DNA of 49,295 nucleotides from RGIG3009 sp045578425 (GTDB taxonomy: Bacteria; Bacillota; Clostridia; Oscillospirales; Acutalibacteraceae), in contig JAZNKF010000068.1 in NCBI GenBank assembly GCA_045578425.1, positions 1 to 49,295 of the forward strand. The letters are read 5' to 3'. The notes beneath the pieces are model-generated. The model was given only the letters and a program-made list of their open reading frames with translations, was not told the origin of the DNA and did not search any database. The position numbers were made by a program, and so were the translations under genes. Within the stretch, counting starts at the first letter, position 1. Every line of letters starts with the position of its first letter. Shown in pieces: positions 24,481-31,728 of the stretch.

Positions 24481-25158
24481 CTATTGTATGTTTCTGCACA
24501 ATTCGTATTTTGAAATGGCACTGCGTGCCATGGGAACACCACTAAGCAAGCGTTTTACCGCGTGTGGCAAGGCATCGTCGTATTTGACTTCCAACACCAT
24601 GCGGTCAGATGGAAAAATCGGTGTGGTGGCTACATCTTTTTTGAACAAATCCAAGGCATATCTGCCGCTGCTGATATGTTTATCAAAAGTGATGCGAACA
24701 TCTTTAAAGATAAACGCTTCGCGGTAATAATCCACTAAAACGGTGGGTTTAAGCAGTCGTGTGCGGTGTTTTAAGTAAAAGTTGTGAAGCAGCGGATGTT
24801 CGCTTTGGTACATCCACCACGTATCGCCACGGCAAATGGATTCCACTTGTTCTCTGGTGAGCGGGGCGGATAATTTTTTGGTCATTTGACCGATTTTTTG
24901 TTTGGATTCCAAACGAATGAACGAATCGTCCAAATCGTAAAAGCGGATGCGGAATTTTTCGCGTTTTTCGATACCGTCGACTTTATCTGTCAGACCGCTT
25001 TGCAGATAATCGTCAAAATACAAACTGCGGATAAAATAGTTGCCGTCTTCATGCGTAACATGAGCATCTTTTGCCATGCCCGCTTGCAGGCGTGATTTTA
25101 GTTGAAGGTAGCCGGCAGTGCTGATGAAATATTTATTTTCATACCGAAAACCATTCAA
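24481..25158 (-). CDS. VTC domain polyphosphate polymerase-like protein
   Basis: This 225-residue protein is a VTC-domain (triphosphate tunnel) protein. The family in yeast makes polyphosphate from ATP, and bacterial members are inferred to do so or to bind it. Basic and acidic tunnel residues are seen in FRYENKYFIS, YFIRSLYFDD, KFRIRFYD, FIRLESKQKIG and MVLEVKYDDALP. The start chosen is the TTG at 25158, eight or nine bases after GAGGGG, giving MNGFRYENKY, where the family normally begins. A start at 25215 would add a poor tail. A CotH partner, often found in such clusters, is not here. Confidence 0.85.
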   Translation of the reverse strand: MNGFRYENKYFISTAGYLQLKSRLQAGMAKDAHVTHEDGNYFIRSLYFDDYLQSGLTDKVDGIEKREKFRIRFYDLDDSFIRLESKQKIGQMTKKLSAPLTREQVESICRGDTWWMYQSEHPLLHNFYLKHRTRLLKPTVLVDYYREAFIFKDVRITFDKHISSGRYALDLFKKDVATTPIFPSDRMVLEVKYDDALPHAVKRLLSGVPMARSAISKYELCRNIQ

Positions 25159-25242
25159 ACACACTGCCCCCTCTTTTAATATAATAACAACTTTTACTAT
25201 AACATAGTTTGGCAAAAAGTAAAAGGCTTTTTTGCAATTTTG

Positions 25243-25269
25243 TTGACAAACAAAACGCTTTCTTATAAA
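25243..25269 (+). promoter_or_regulatory. Possible promoter of the pyridoxamine kinase gene
   Basis: A perfect TTGACA (25243-25248) is followed by TATAAA (25264-25269) at a 15-base spacer, which is short; an overlapping AT-rich alternative gives 17-18. Confidence 0.5.
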
Positions 25270-25297
25270 ATAAACAACATGGAAGGGGGCTCACAGC

Positions 25298-26140
25298 ATG
25301 AAGCGCATTGTAACAATACAAGATATTTCTTGTGTCGGGAAATGTTCGCTGACGGTCGCGTTGCCGATTATCTCGGCAATGGGGGTGGAAACGTCTGTTA
25401 TTCCGACAGCGGTTTTATCCACGCATACTGCGTTTCGTGATTTTACTTTCCGCGACCTTACGGCAGATATTGAATCGATTGCCAAGCATTGGCAACAAGA
25501 GGATATTACGTTTGATGCCATTTACACGGGATATTTGGGTTCGTTTGAGCAGTTACAGTTAATGTCCCGTTTTTTTGACACGTTCAAAAAAGAAGACACG
25601 TTAGTATTTATCGACCCGGTTATGGGCGATTTTGGGAAATTATATACCGGTTTTTCGTCGGAATTTGCCTTAGCAATGGCGGATTTGTGCAGCAAAGCGG
25701 ACATTATTGTTCCCAATTTGACAGAAGCTTCGTATATGCTGGGTATCCCCTACCGTCAAGACAATTATGACAAGGCGTATATTCAAGACGTCTTGCGGCG
25801 TTTGACTGCCCTGGGTGCCAAAAAAGCGGTACTCACCGGTATAAGTTTGCAGCCGAATATGGTAGGTGTGATGGCGTATGATTCAAGAGCCAACCGCTTT
25901 TTTGAATATTATCGAGAAAAAATTGACGTCACGTATCACGGTACGGGTGACGTGTTTGCCAGTACTTGTTTGGGTGCTTTGGTAAACGAAAAATCGTTAG
26001 AAGAGGCGCTACAAATTGCAACCGATTATACGGTAGAAAGCATTTTTCAAACCGAAAAAGACCCGAATCATCGGTGGTATGGCGTGAATTTTGAGAGTAG
26101 TATCCCCTATTTGGTCAAACGCCTGCATCAAGAAGAATAA
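25298..26140 (+). CDS. Pyridoxamine/pyridoxal kinase
   Basis: This kinase of the PdxK/PdxY/ThiD superfamily phosphorylates a B6 vitamer with ATP. The 280-residue protein begins VTIQDISCVGKCSLTVALPI and has SVIPTAVLSTHTAF, FIDPVMGDFGKLYTGF, IIVPNLTEASYML and the nucleotide/catalytic-base motif HGTGDVFASTCLGAL. These fit the clostridial pyridoxamine kinase group better than ThiD. AAGGGGG is 10 or so bases before the ATG at 25298. It is followed by tRNA-Val and then an ABC importer; whether these share a vitamin theme is unknown. Confidence 0.88.
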   Translation: MKRIVTIQDISCVGKCSLTVALPIISAMGVETSVIPTAVLSTHTAFRDFTFRDLTADIESIAKHWQQEDITFDAIYTGYLGSFEQLQLMSRFFDTFKKEDTLVFIDPVMGDFGKLYTGFSSEFALAMADLCSKADIIVPNLTEASYMLGIPYRQDNYDKAYIQDVLRRLTALGAKKAVLTGISLQPNMVGVMAYDSRANRFFEYYREKIDVTYHGTGDVFASTCLGALVNEKSLEEALQIATDYTVESIFQTEKDPNHRWYGVNFESSIPYLVKRLHQEE

Positions 26141-26158
26141 AAAAAGTTGTTTTTTCTC

Positions 26159-26187
26159 TTGACAAGCCCCTTTTTATCCGTTATAAT
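26159..26187 (+). promoter_or_regulatory. Promoter of tRNA-Val
   Basis: A perfect TTGACA (26159-26164), 17-base spacer and perfect TATAAT (26182-26187) are found 20 bases before the tRNA. Confidence 0.9.
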
Positions 26188-26207
26188 AACTTTCGTTCAA
26201 TAGCAAT

Positions 26208-26283
26208 GGACGTTTAGCTCAGCTGGTAGAGCATTCGCTTGACGTGCGAAGGGTCAGCGGTTCGAGTCCGTTAACGTCCACCA
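26208..26283 (+). tRNA. tRNA-Val (anticodon GAC)
   Basis: This 76-base cloverleaf has acceptor GGACGTT...AACGTCC, D-arm TAGCTCAGCTGGTAGAGC, anticodon arm TTCGC-TTGACGT-GCGAA with GAC at 34-36, T-arm GGTTCGAGTCC and encoded CCA at 26281-26283. The discriminator is A. It reads GUC and GUU. Confidence 0.97.
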
Positions 26284-26315
26284 AAATCCCAAGTCATTTG
26301 ACTTGGGATTTTTTA
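26284..26315 (+). terminator. Terminator of tRNA-Val
   Basis: AAAATCCCAAGTCA pairs with TGACTTGGGATTTT, then T residues, immediately after the CCA end. Confidence 0.9.
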
Positions 26316-26326
26316 TTTTTCACGCA

Positions 26327-26354
26327 AAAAAACCGCTCACATGAGCGGTTTTTA
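26327..26354. terminator. Second hairpin with T-run after tRNA-Val
   Basis: AAAACCGCTCA / TGAGCGGTTTT form a perfect short stem with A-run and T-run flanks. It is a backup terminator before the ABC importer operon. Confidence 0.75.
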
Positions 26355-26361
26355 TTAAATT

Positions 26362-26395
26362 TTTCATGCACTTTTTGGCACCTTGGTGCATGAAA
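26362..26395 (+). other. Inverted repeat in the leader of the THI5-type importer operon
   Basis: TTTCATGCAC (26362-26371) and GTGCATGAAA (26386-26395) are perfect 10-base arms with a 14-base loop, ending 40 bases before the ATPase ATG. The loop itself contains GGCACC, which could pair with GGTGC in the right arm, giving an alternative fold. There is no T-run, so it is not an ordinary terminator. It could be an operator or a regulatory RNA hairpin. I see no convincing sigma-A promoter between the tRNA terminators and the gene. Confidence 0.5.
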
Positions 26396-26435
26396 TGGAA
26401 AGAGGGCAAATTCACAACGTAAAGAAGGTGTAAAG

Positions 26436-27215
26436 ATGGATACCTTGTGCGTTCGTAACGCAAGTTTTAAATATCAGGCTAAAAATGGTGAAGTAGAAGC
26501 TTTTTCCGATATTACCTTTTCGGTGCCGCAAGGAAAGTTTATCAGCATTGTCGGTCCCAGCGGTTGCGGGAAAAGCACTTTGTTATCGTTAATTGCGGGA
26601 TTGCTCCCCCACGGTGACGGTGAAATTTATATAAACGGAGAATTAAGCAAAGGTATCTCACCGCATATCGGGTATATGTTGCAACGCGATAACCTGCTTG
26701 AATGGCGCACCATTTGGCACAACATTTTGTTGGGGTTGGAAATACAAGGAAATCTTAGTGAGCAAACCAAAGAACATGCTGAAAAACTTCTTGAAACCTA
26801 CGGACTTTTGGACTTTCGCAACAAATATCCACGCCAATTATCCGGCGGAATGCGTCAGCGCGTAGCGTTAATTCGCACATTGGCTGCCAATCCGAATATT
26901 CTGTTGTTGGACGAGGCTTTCAGCGCTTTGGATTTTCAAACACGGTTATCGGTTACCGACGACGTTTATCGCATCTTAAAAGCTGAAAACGTCACCATGT
27001 TGATGGTAACTCACGATATTCCGGAAGCCATTTCGATGGGCGATTCCGTTTTGATTTTATCCAAACGTCCTGCCCATATCAAAGAGATATTACCCATTGA
27101 GTTTGAAAGCAATCGGACTCCCCTTTCTTGCCGCAGCGACCCTCGTTTTTCGGAATATTTCAGTCACATTTGGAAGGAGTTGCGCGAAGATGAAACAAAC
27201 GAAGGAATCCCCTAA
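26436..27215 (+). CDS. ABC importer ATPase, nitrate/sulfonate/taurine type
   Basis: This 259-residue ATPase is of the SsuB/TauB/ThiZ-like group. It has Walker A GPSGCGKSTLLSLIAGL, Q-loop LQRDNLLEWRTIWHN, signature LSGGMRQRVALIRTLA, Walker B ILLLDEAFSALDFQTR (DEAFSALD is typical of this group) and H-loop MLMVTHDIPEAISMGD. It energises the permease that overlaps its 3' end by 26 bases. The substrate cannot be told from the ATPase. Confidence 0.9.
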   Translation: MDTLCVRNASFKYQAKNGEVEAFSDITFSVPQGKFISIVGPSGCGKSTLLSLIAGLLPHGDGEIYINGELSKGISPHIGYMLQRDNLLEWRTIWHNILLGLEIQGNLSEQTKEHAEKLLETYGLLDFRNKYPRQLSGGMRQRVALIRTLAANPNILLLDEAFSALDFQTRLSVTDDVYRILKAENVTMLMVTHDIPEAISMGDSVLILSKRPAHIKEILPIEFESNRTPLSCRSDPRFSEYFSHIWKELREDETNEGIP

Positions 27216-28017
27216 ATTGCACTTTCTTTCCAAGGAACGTGTGCTTTGGCTAAAACAACAACGACGTCAATCTGTTTTTGTTAAACTATGGCAGTGGGGA
27301 CTGCTTATATCGTTATTGGTTTTATGGGAATTTGCTGCTCATTTGGGGTGGATTGATGCCTTTTTGGTAAGCCAACCCTCGCGCATTGTAAAAACGTTAC
27401 TGAACACTTCGCAAAACGGACTGTTGTATCATGTGGGAGTAACTTTGTATGAAACACTGACGGGGTTTTTTCTTGGTGTTCTTTTGGGTCTCAGCATCAG
27501 TATTCTGTGTTGGTGGAGTCCCTTTGTTTCCCGTGTTGCCGAGCCGTATTTGGTGGTGTTAAACAGTCTTCCCAAAATCGCGCTGGGGCCGGTTATCATT
27601 TTGATTGCCGGTGCGGGCACCAGAGCCATTATTGTGATGGCGTTGGCTATCTCGTTGATTGTCACCGTGCTCGAAATGTTATCGGGGTTTCATGCCACTG
27701 ATGAGGAACTTGTTAAAATGGTCCAAACCTTTGGTGCGGTACGTCGGCAAGTGCTTTTTAAGGTGGTATTGCCCGCCAATCTCCCTACGTTATTTAATTC
27801 GTTAAAAATCAACATCGGATTATCTTTGGTCGGCGTGATTGCCGGTGAATTTTTGGTAAGTAAAGCAGGATTGGGGTACTTGATTGTTTATGGCGGTCAG
27901 GTATTCCAAATGGATTTGGTAATGGCCAGTGTTTTAATTTTAGCGGTGGTTGCGGCATTCATGTACCGAGGAGTTTCTTTTTGCCAACAACTTATCCGCA
28001 CCCGTTTCGGTTCTTAA
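27190..28017 (+). CDS. ABC importer permease, SsuC/TauC-like
   Basis: This 275-residue permease has a cytoplasmic basic N-terminus and about six membrane segments. It has the coupling (EAA) loop around DEELVKMVQTFGAVRRQVLF, the helix VLPANLPTLFNSLKINIGLS and GEFLVSKAGLGYLIVYGGQV, all usual for nitrate/sulfonate/taurine-type permeases. The true start is ATG 27190, inside the ATPase gene, after AAGGAG at 9 bases. A longer frame from 27097 is not used. Confidence 0.9.
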   Translation: MKQTKESPKLHFLSKERVLWLKQQRRQSVFVKLWQWGLLISLLVLWEFAAHLGWIDAFLVSQPSRIVKTLLNTSQNGLLYHVGVTLYETLTGFFLGVLLGLSISILCWWSPFVSRVAEPYLVVLNSLPKIALGPVIILIAGAGTRAIIVMALAISLIVTVLEMLSGFHATDEELVKMVQTFGAVRRQVLFKVVLPANLPTLFNSLKINIGLSLVGVIAGEFLVSKAGLGYLIVYGGQVFQMDLVMASVLILAVVAAFMYRGVSFCQQLIRTRFGS

Positions 28018-28034
28018 TTCAGCACATCTGAACG

Positions 28035-28062
28035 ACACCTCAAACAACGTTGTTTGAGGTGT
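28035..28062 (+). repeat. 28-base perfect palindrome between permease and binding-protein genes
   Basis: ACACCTCAAACAAC (28035-28048) is followed directly by its complement GTTGTTTGAGGTGT (28049-28062), with no T-run after it. It lies between the permease stop and the ribosome site of the binding-protein gene. Likely roles are an mRNA hairpin that stabilises or processes the operon transcript, or an operator. Confidence 0.7.
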
Positions 28063-28096
28063 TGTGGATGGCAAGTTTGATAAGGAGAGGTTTTGT

Positions 28097-29101
28097 ATGA
28101 AGAAACGAATACTGTTTGGACTTGTGGCTTTGACAATGGTTTTGGTATTACTGCTTTCTGGATGCGGTGACAAGCAACCTGAAAACAAGATAGATACGGT
28201 CCGTGTATGCGAGGTAACACACAGCATTTTTTATGCACCTCAATACGTTGCCATCGCCAAAGGTTTTTTTGAAGAAGAAAACATAGAAATAGAATTATCC
28301 AACGGCGGCGGCGCTGACAAGGTAATGAGCGCTGTATTGAGCAACAGCGTGGATATTGGATTGGCAGGTCCGGAAGCGAGTGTTTACGTTTACAATTCCG
28401 GAAAAGAAGATTACCCCGAGGTTTTTGCCCAGCTGACGGCTTGCGACGGCAGTTTTTTGGTAGCACGCGAGCCGAATGAGAATTTTGATTGGAGCCAACT
28501 CAAAGACACCCACATTTTGCCCGGCAGAAAAGGCGGCGTTCCGTATATGGCGTTCCGCTATGCCATGGAAAAAAACGGACTGAACCCTGATACCGATGCC
28601 AACCTAGACAACACCATTCAATTCGATATGATGACCGGTGCTTTTTTGAGCGGTACCGGTGATTACGTTACCATGTTTGAGCCGGTGGCTTCCAGTGTTC
28701 AAATGGAAGGCAAAGGCTACATCGTTGCCAGCGTCGGTGCCGAAGCAGGTTCGATGCCCTATACCGCGTATTTCACCAAAAAGAGTTATATTGCCGAAAA
28801 CAGCGATTTAATTCAGCGGTTTACCAATGCTGTCACCAAAGGACAACAATGGGTAGCAGAACATTCTGCCGATGAAATTGCTGCGTGCGTACAATCGTTT
28901 TTTGCGGATACCGACGTGGCGTTATTGGCCAGTGCGGTACAAAGTTACAAAGACATTGGCGCGTATGCGCAAACGCCTGTGATGACAAAAGAAGGGTTTG
29001 ACCGTTTGCAAGAAGTAATTCAGCGTGCCGGTGAGTTAGAAAAAACCGCTCCGTTTGATAAACTCATTAACAACACCTTTGCCGAAAAGGCCATGCAATA
29101 A
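28097..29101 (+). CDS. ABC importer substrate-binding lipoprotein, NMT1/THI5-like
   Basis: This 334-residue exported lipoprotein has a signal peptide with the lipobox LLSGC (C23). The mature domain starts VRVCEVTHSIFYAPQYVAIA, then GFFEEENIEIELSNGGGADK, and has VDIGLAGPEASVYVYN and GTGDYVTMFEPVAS. This is the order seen in NMT1/THI5/SsuA binding proteins. Substrates of the family include sulfonates, nitrate and pyrimidine or vitamin precursors; the pocket cannot be read here. AAGGAGAGG precedes the ATG at 28097. A strong terminator follows. A pyridoxamine kinase upstream hints at a vitamin or heterocycle, weakly. Confidence 0.85.
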   Translation: MKKRILFGLVALTMVLVLLLSGCGDKQPENKIDTVRVCEVTHSIFYAPQYVAIAKGFFEEENIEIELSNGGGADKVMSAVLSNSVDIGLAGPEASVYVYNSGKEDYPEVFAQLTACDGSFLVAREPNENFDWSQLKDTHILPGRKGGVPYMAFRYAMEKNGLNPDTDANLDNTIQFDMMTGAFLSGTGDYVTMFEPVASSVQMEGKGYIVASVGAEAGSMPYTAYFTKKSYIAENSDLIQRFTNAVTKGQQWVAEHSADEIAACVQSFFADTDVALLASAVQSYKDIGAYAQTPVMTKEGFDRLQEVIQRAGELEKTAPFDKLINNTFAEKAMQ

Positions 29102-29105
29102 CCTA

Positions 29106-29141
29106 AAAAAAGCGGTAACTGCAATGCAGTTACCGCTTTTT
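29106..29141. terminator. Bidirectional terminator between two ABC importer operons
   Basis: AAAAAGCGGTAACTGCA and TGCAGTTACCGCTTTTT form a long perfect stem. It serves the THI5-type operon on the plus strand and the amino-acid importer on the minus strand. Confidence 0.9.
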
Positions 29142-29144
29142 GCA

Positions 29145-29942
29145 TTATAAAACTTTGGAAAGGAATTCTTGCGTACGAGGATGCTTGGGGGCACCAAACA
29201 CTTGCTCGGGTGTGCCTTGTTCGGCAATCACGCCGTTATCAATAAACAAAACGCGGTCGGCCACTTCGCGGGCAAAGCCCATTTCGTGCGTGACAACAAC
29301 CATTGTCATGCCTTCGGCTGCCAGTTCCTTCATAACATCCAAAACCTCGCCTACCATTTCGGGGTCCAGTGCCGAGGTGGGTTCGTCAAACAACATTACA
29401 TCGGGATTCATAGCCAAAGCACGTACGATGGCGACGCGTTGTTTTTGACCACCGGAGAGCTTTGACGGATATTCGTTTGCCTTGTCCCTCAAACCAACTT
29501 TATCCAGCAGTTCAAAAGCGGTTGCTTCCGCCGTGGATTGAATTTCTTTGGTTGTGCGAATATCGGCGGCGTCAAACGGTTTGCCAAACATTTTTGCTCG
29601 TTTGGCGGCACGCGCTTTTTTCTTTGCGACATATATGGGAGCCAGCGTTAAATTCTGCAACACCGTTTTATTGTTAAAAAGATTAAAATGTTGGAATACC
29701 ATGCACATTTTTTGACGGTGAACGTTAATATCTACGCGCATATCCGCAATATCTACATCGTGGAAAAACACTTGCCCTGACGTGGGGTCTTCCATGCAAT
29801 TTAAGCAGCGTAACAGCGTGCTTTTGCCGCTCCCCGAAGCACCTAAAATTACAACGATTTCACCTTTTTCAATGGTTAAATCAATTCCTTTGAGCACCTC
29901 TAAATCGCCAAAACTTTTATGGAGATTACATACTCTTATCAC
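29145..29942 (-). CDS. Polar amino acid ABC importer ATPase, GlnQ-like
   Basis: This 265-residue ATPase has Walker A GASGSGKSTLLRCLNCME, Q-loop MVFQHFNLFNNKTVLQNLTL, signature LSGGQKQRVAIVRAL, Walker B VMLFDEPTSALDPEMVGEV and H-loop VVVTHEMGFAREVADRV, as in GlnQ/HisP. It is about 25 residues longer than usual because of a lysine/alanine-rich insert (about residues 105-135, KKKARAAKRAKMFGKPFDAA) between the Q-loop and the signature. The GTG start at 29942 overlaps the permease end by 17 bases and follows AAAGGAG by 11. Confidence 0.9.
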   Translation of the reverse strand: MIRVCNLHKSFGDLEVLKGIDLTIEKGEIVVILGASGSGKSTLLRCLNCMEDPTSGQVFFHDVDIADMRVDINVHRQKMCMVFQHFNLFNNKTVLQNLTLAPIYVAKKKARAAKRAKMFGKPFDAADIRTTKEIQSTAEATAFELLDKVGLRDKANEYPSKLSGGQKQRVAIVRALAMNPDVMLFDEPTSALDPEMVGEVLDVMKELAAEGMTMVVVTHEMGFAREVADRVLFIDNGVIAEQGTPEQVFGAPKHPRTQEFLSKVL

Positions 29943-30636
29943 TTTTTCTCAATCTCCTTTCCATCAGGCGAATACCAAGAGAAATCAGCAAAACCAACAC
30001 AATGTATATCAGTGCCATGGACAAATACGGAATAATAAACTCATAGTTATTGGTTCCGATTTCGTTAAATACTTTATATAAATCCGTAGCACCAACGAAA
30101 CTGACAATGGATGTTTCTTTAATTAAAGTGATAAATTCATTCCCCATTGTCGGTAAAATGTTTTTGACGGCTTGAGGAATGACAATTTTAATCATGGTGG
30201 CCGTAAAACTCAGCCCCATGGCGCGACCGCCCTCCATTTGGCCGGAATCTACCGACAAAATACCGCCACGCATGATTTCGGAAATATAAGCACCGCTGTT
30301 CAAACCGAATACCAATACCGCAACCGGTACGGAAGCCAGTTTAATATTCATGAGAGGTAACAATACATAGTAGAACAACAACAATTGCACTACCATTGGC
30401 GTACCACGGAAAAAGGATACGTATACGCTGCACACACCATCCAAAATACGGGTTACCAATTTGTATTTCGGCATAACGCGCACGGCGGCTATCAGAATAC
30501 CGATTACAGTGCCGATAAGTAAACCCATTACGGCAATAAGCAACGTGTTTTGCAGACCTTCGAGCATTTTATGATAAGCACCTTTTAGAAAAAAGTCTTC
30601 GTAAAATGCTTCAAATTTAATACCAAAATTACCCAT
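29926..30636 (-). CDS. Polar amino acid ABC importer permease, GlnP-like
   Basis: This 236-residue HisMQ-type permease has GLQNTLLIAVMGLLIGTVIG, the periplasmic-to-membrane stretch SFFRGTPMVVQLLLFYYVLL, SGAYISEIMRGGILSVDSGQ, the EAA loop EGGRAMGLSFTATMIKIVIP and FITLIKETSIVSFVG. The ATG at 30636 follows AAAGGA at 8 bases; a GTG at 30642 is too close to it. It works with the ATPase downstream and the binding protein upstream. Confidence 0.92.
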   Translation of the reverse strand: MGNFGIKFEAFYEDFFLKGAYHKMLEGLQNTLLIAVMGLLIGTVIGILIAAVRVMPKYKLVTRILDGVCSVYVSFFRGTPMVVQLLLFYYVLLPLMNIKLASVPVAVLVFGLNSGAYISEIMRGGILSVDSGQMEGGRAMGLSFTATMIKIVIPQAVKNILPTMGNEFITLIKETSIVSFVGATDLYKVFNEIGTNNYEFIIPYLSMALIYIVLVLLISLGIRLMERRLRKSDKSM

Positions 30637-30659
30637 ACGCACAGTCCTTTAATAACACA

Positions 30660-30687
30660 AATACTCCACCGTTTCCAGTGAAGTATT
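30660..30687 (-). other. mRNA hairpin between binding-protein and permease genes
   Basis: On the minus strand AATACTTCAC pairs with GTGGAGTATT (one G-U pair) around an 8-base loop. There is no T-run. Such hairpins often protect the 3' end of a highly expressed binding-protein message. Confidence 0.5.
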
Positions 30688-30715
30688 TGCAAAGTGTTGA
30701 TGTTATGTCGCTGAA

Positions 30716-31600
30716 TTAGGCCATCTTGTTGATTGCTGTGGTAATAAAAGCAGCCGGAGCCGAGTCGATAACAACGTAGTTGAGGTTACCGTTAATCATA
30801 TCCTGAACAGCTAACGACCCGTTTTTGTAACCGATTGTTTCGAATCCAAAGCCCTCAAAGCCCCAATCCTCGTCGCCTTCGCAATAGAACTGACCGGTAG
30901 TACCGGTTTGTACACCGACTTTGAAATCCGATTTGCAAGTCTTTAAAATGGCTTCCACATCTGCCGCTGTTTTGCATTCGTCAAAGGTGGTATCTTCGCC
31001 TCTGACAATAATGCGTTGCGAAGCGGTGTAGTAGGAATCGGAGAAGTTGACATATTGTTTACGGTCTTCTTTGATGGTGAGACCGGCCATAGCAATATCT
31101 GCTTTTTGTTGGCCAACGCTCAGGCAAACAGCATCAAAGTCCATGTTGCAGATGACCAGTTCTTTGCCAAGTTCTTCTGCGAGCAAAGCAGCAATTTCGA
31201 TATCGATACCGAGATATTTGTCGCCTTCGGTGAACTCAAACGGTTCAAAAGCAGCGTTTGTCGCAATTAAGAGTTGGTCTTTGGACGGATCTTCTTTTGC
31301 CGAAGTTACCGGTGTGGGCGTACCATCGCCGAAATACTTGTTGCAAATTTCTTCAAACTTGCCGTTTTCTTTGATTTTCTTGATAAACGCATTTACAGCG
31401 GTGAGCAGTTCGGGTTGGTTTTTATCAACACCGAAAGCATACTCTTCCTCGGTCAGGTCAATGTCAATTACCTTGGTGGCAGGCGCTTTGTCTTCGTCCG
31501 GTTTGTTTTCCCCTTGCGGTTTGTTGCCGCAACCGGCCACGCACGTTACCAACAATGCCAACGCCAATAAAAGCGCCAGTACTTTAGAGAATTTTTTCAC
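30716..31600 (-). CDS. Amino acid ABC importer binding lipoprotein, apparently circularly permuted
   Basis: This 294-residue lipoprotein (lipobox VAGC, C24) is a family 3 solute-binding protein. The normal N-terminal lobe starts only at about residue 109 (DQLLIATNAAFEPFEFTEG), then GIDIEIAALLAEELGKELV, DFDAVCLSVGQQKADIAMAG and REDR-like KEDRKQYVNFSDSYY. It ends at VVIDSAPAAFITTAINKMA, where the family normally continues with a final segment. That missing segment (LTEEEYAFGVDKNQPEL, then a helix ending CNKYFGDG) is instead at residues 49-93, before the first lobe. The start is a GTG at 31600 after AGAGGG. It is first in the operon, with its own promoter. Confidence 0.85.
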   Translation of the reverse strand: MKKFSKVLALLLALALLVTCVAGCGNKPQGENKPDEDKAPATKVIDIDLTEEEYAFGVDKNQPELLTAVNAFIKKIKENGKFEEICNKYFGDGTPTPVTSAKEDPSKDQLLIATNAAFEPFEFTEGDKYLGIDIEIAALLAEELGKELVICNMDFDAVCLSVGQQKADIAMAGLTIKEDRKQYVNFSDSYYTASQRIIVRGEDTTFDECKTAADVEAILKTCKSDFKVGVQTGTTGQFYCEGDEDWGFEGFGFETIGYKNGSLAVQDMINGNLNYVVIDSAPAAFITTAINKMA

Positions 31601-31655
31601 AATAAATCCCTCTTTCTCAATAATTGGAGAGCACCGCTCCCCTTTGACAATTCAC

Positions 31656-31684
31656 ATTATACGCCCGCTTGTATAAAAAATCAA
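31656..31684 (-). promoter_or_regulatory. Promoter of the amino-acid importer operon
   Basis: On the minus strand TTGATT (31684-31679) and TATAAT (31661-31656) are 17 bases apart. The leader to the GTG is about 48 bases. No terminator is seen between the prmC stop and this promoter. Confidence 0.75.
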
Positions 31685-31728
31685 TAGTTTTTGCATATTT
31701 TCTCGTTTGATTTCATTGTAATTTGTTT

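Noticed and set aside
26316..26435. Thiamine (TPP) riboswitch upstream of the THI5-like importer
   Set aside because: No CUGAGA-type THI-box core is present; only the inverted repeat is seen.
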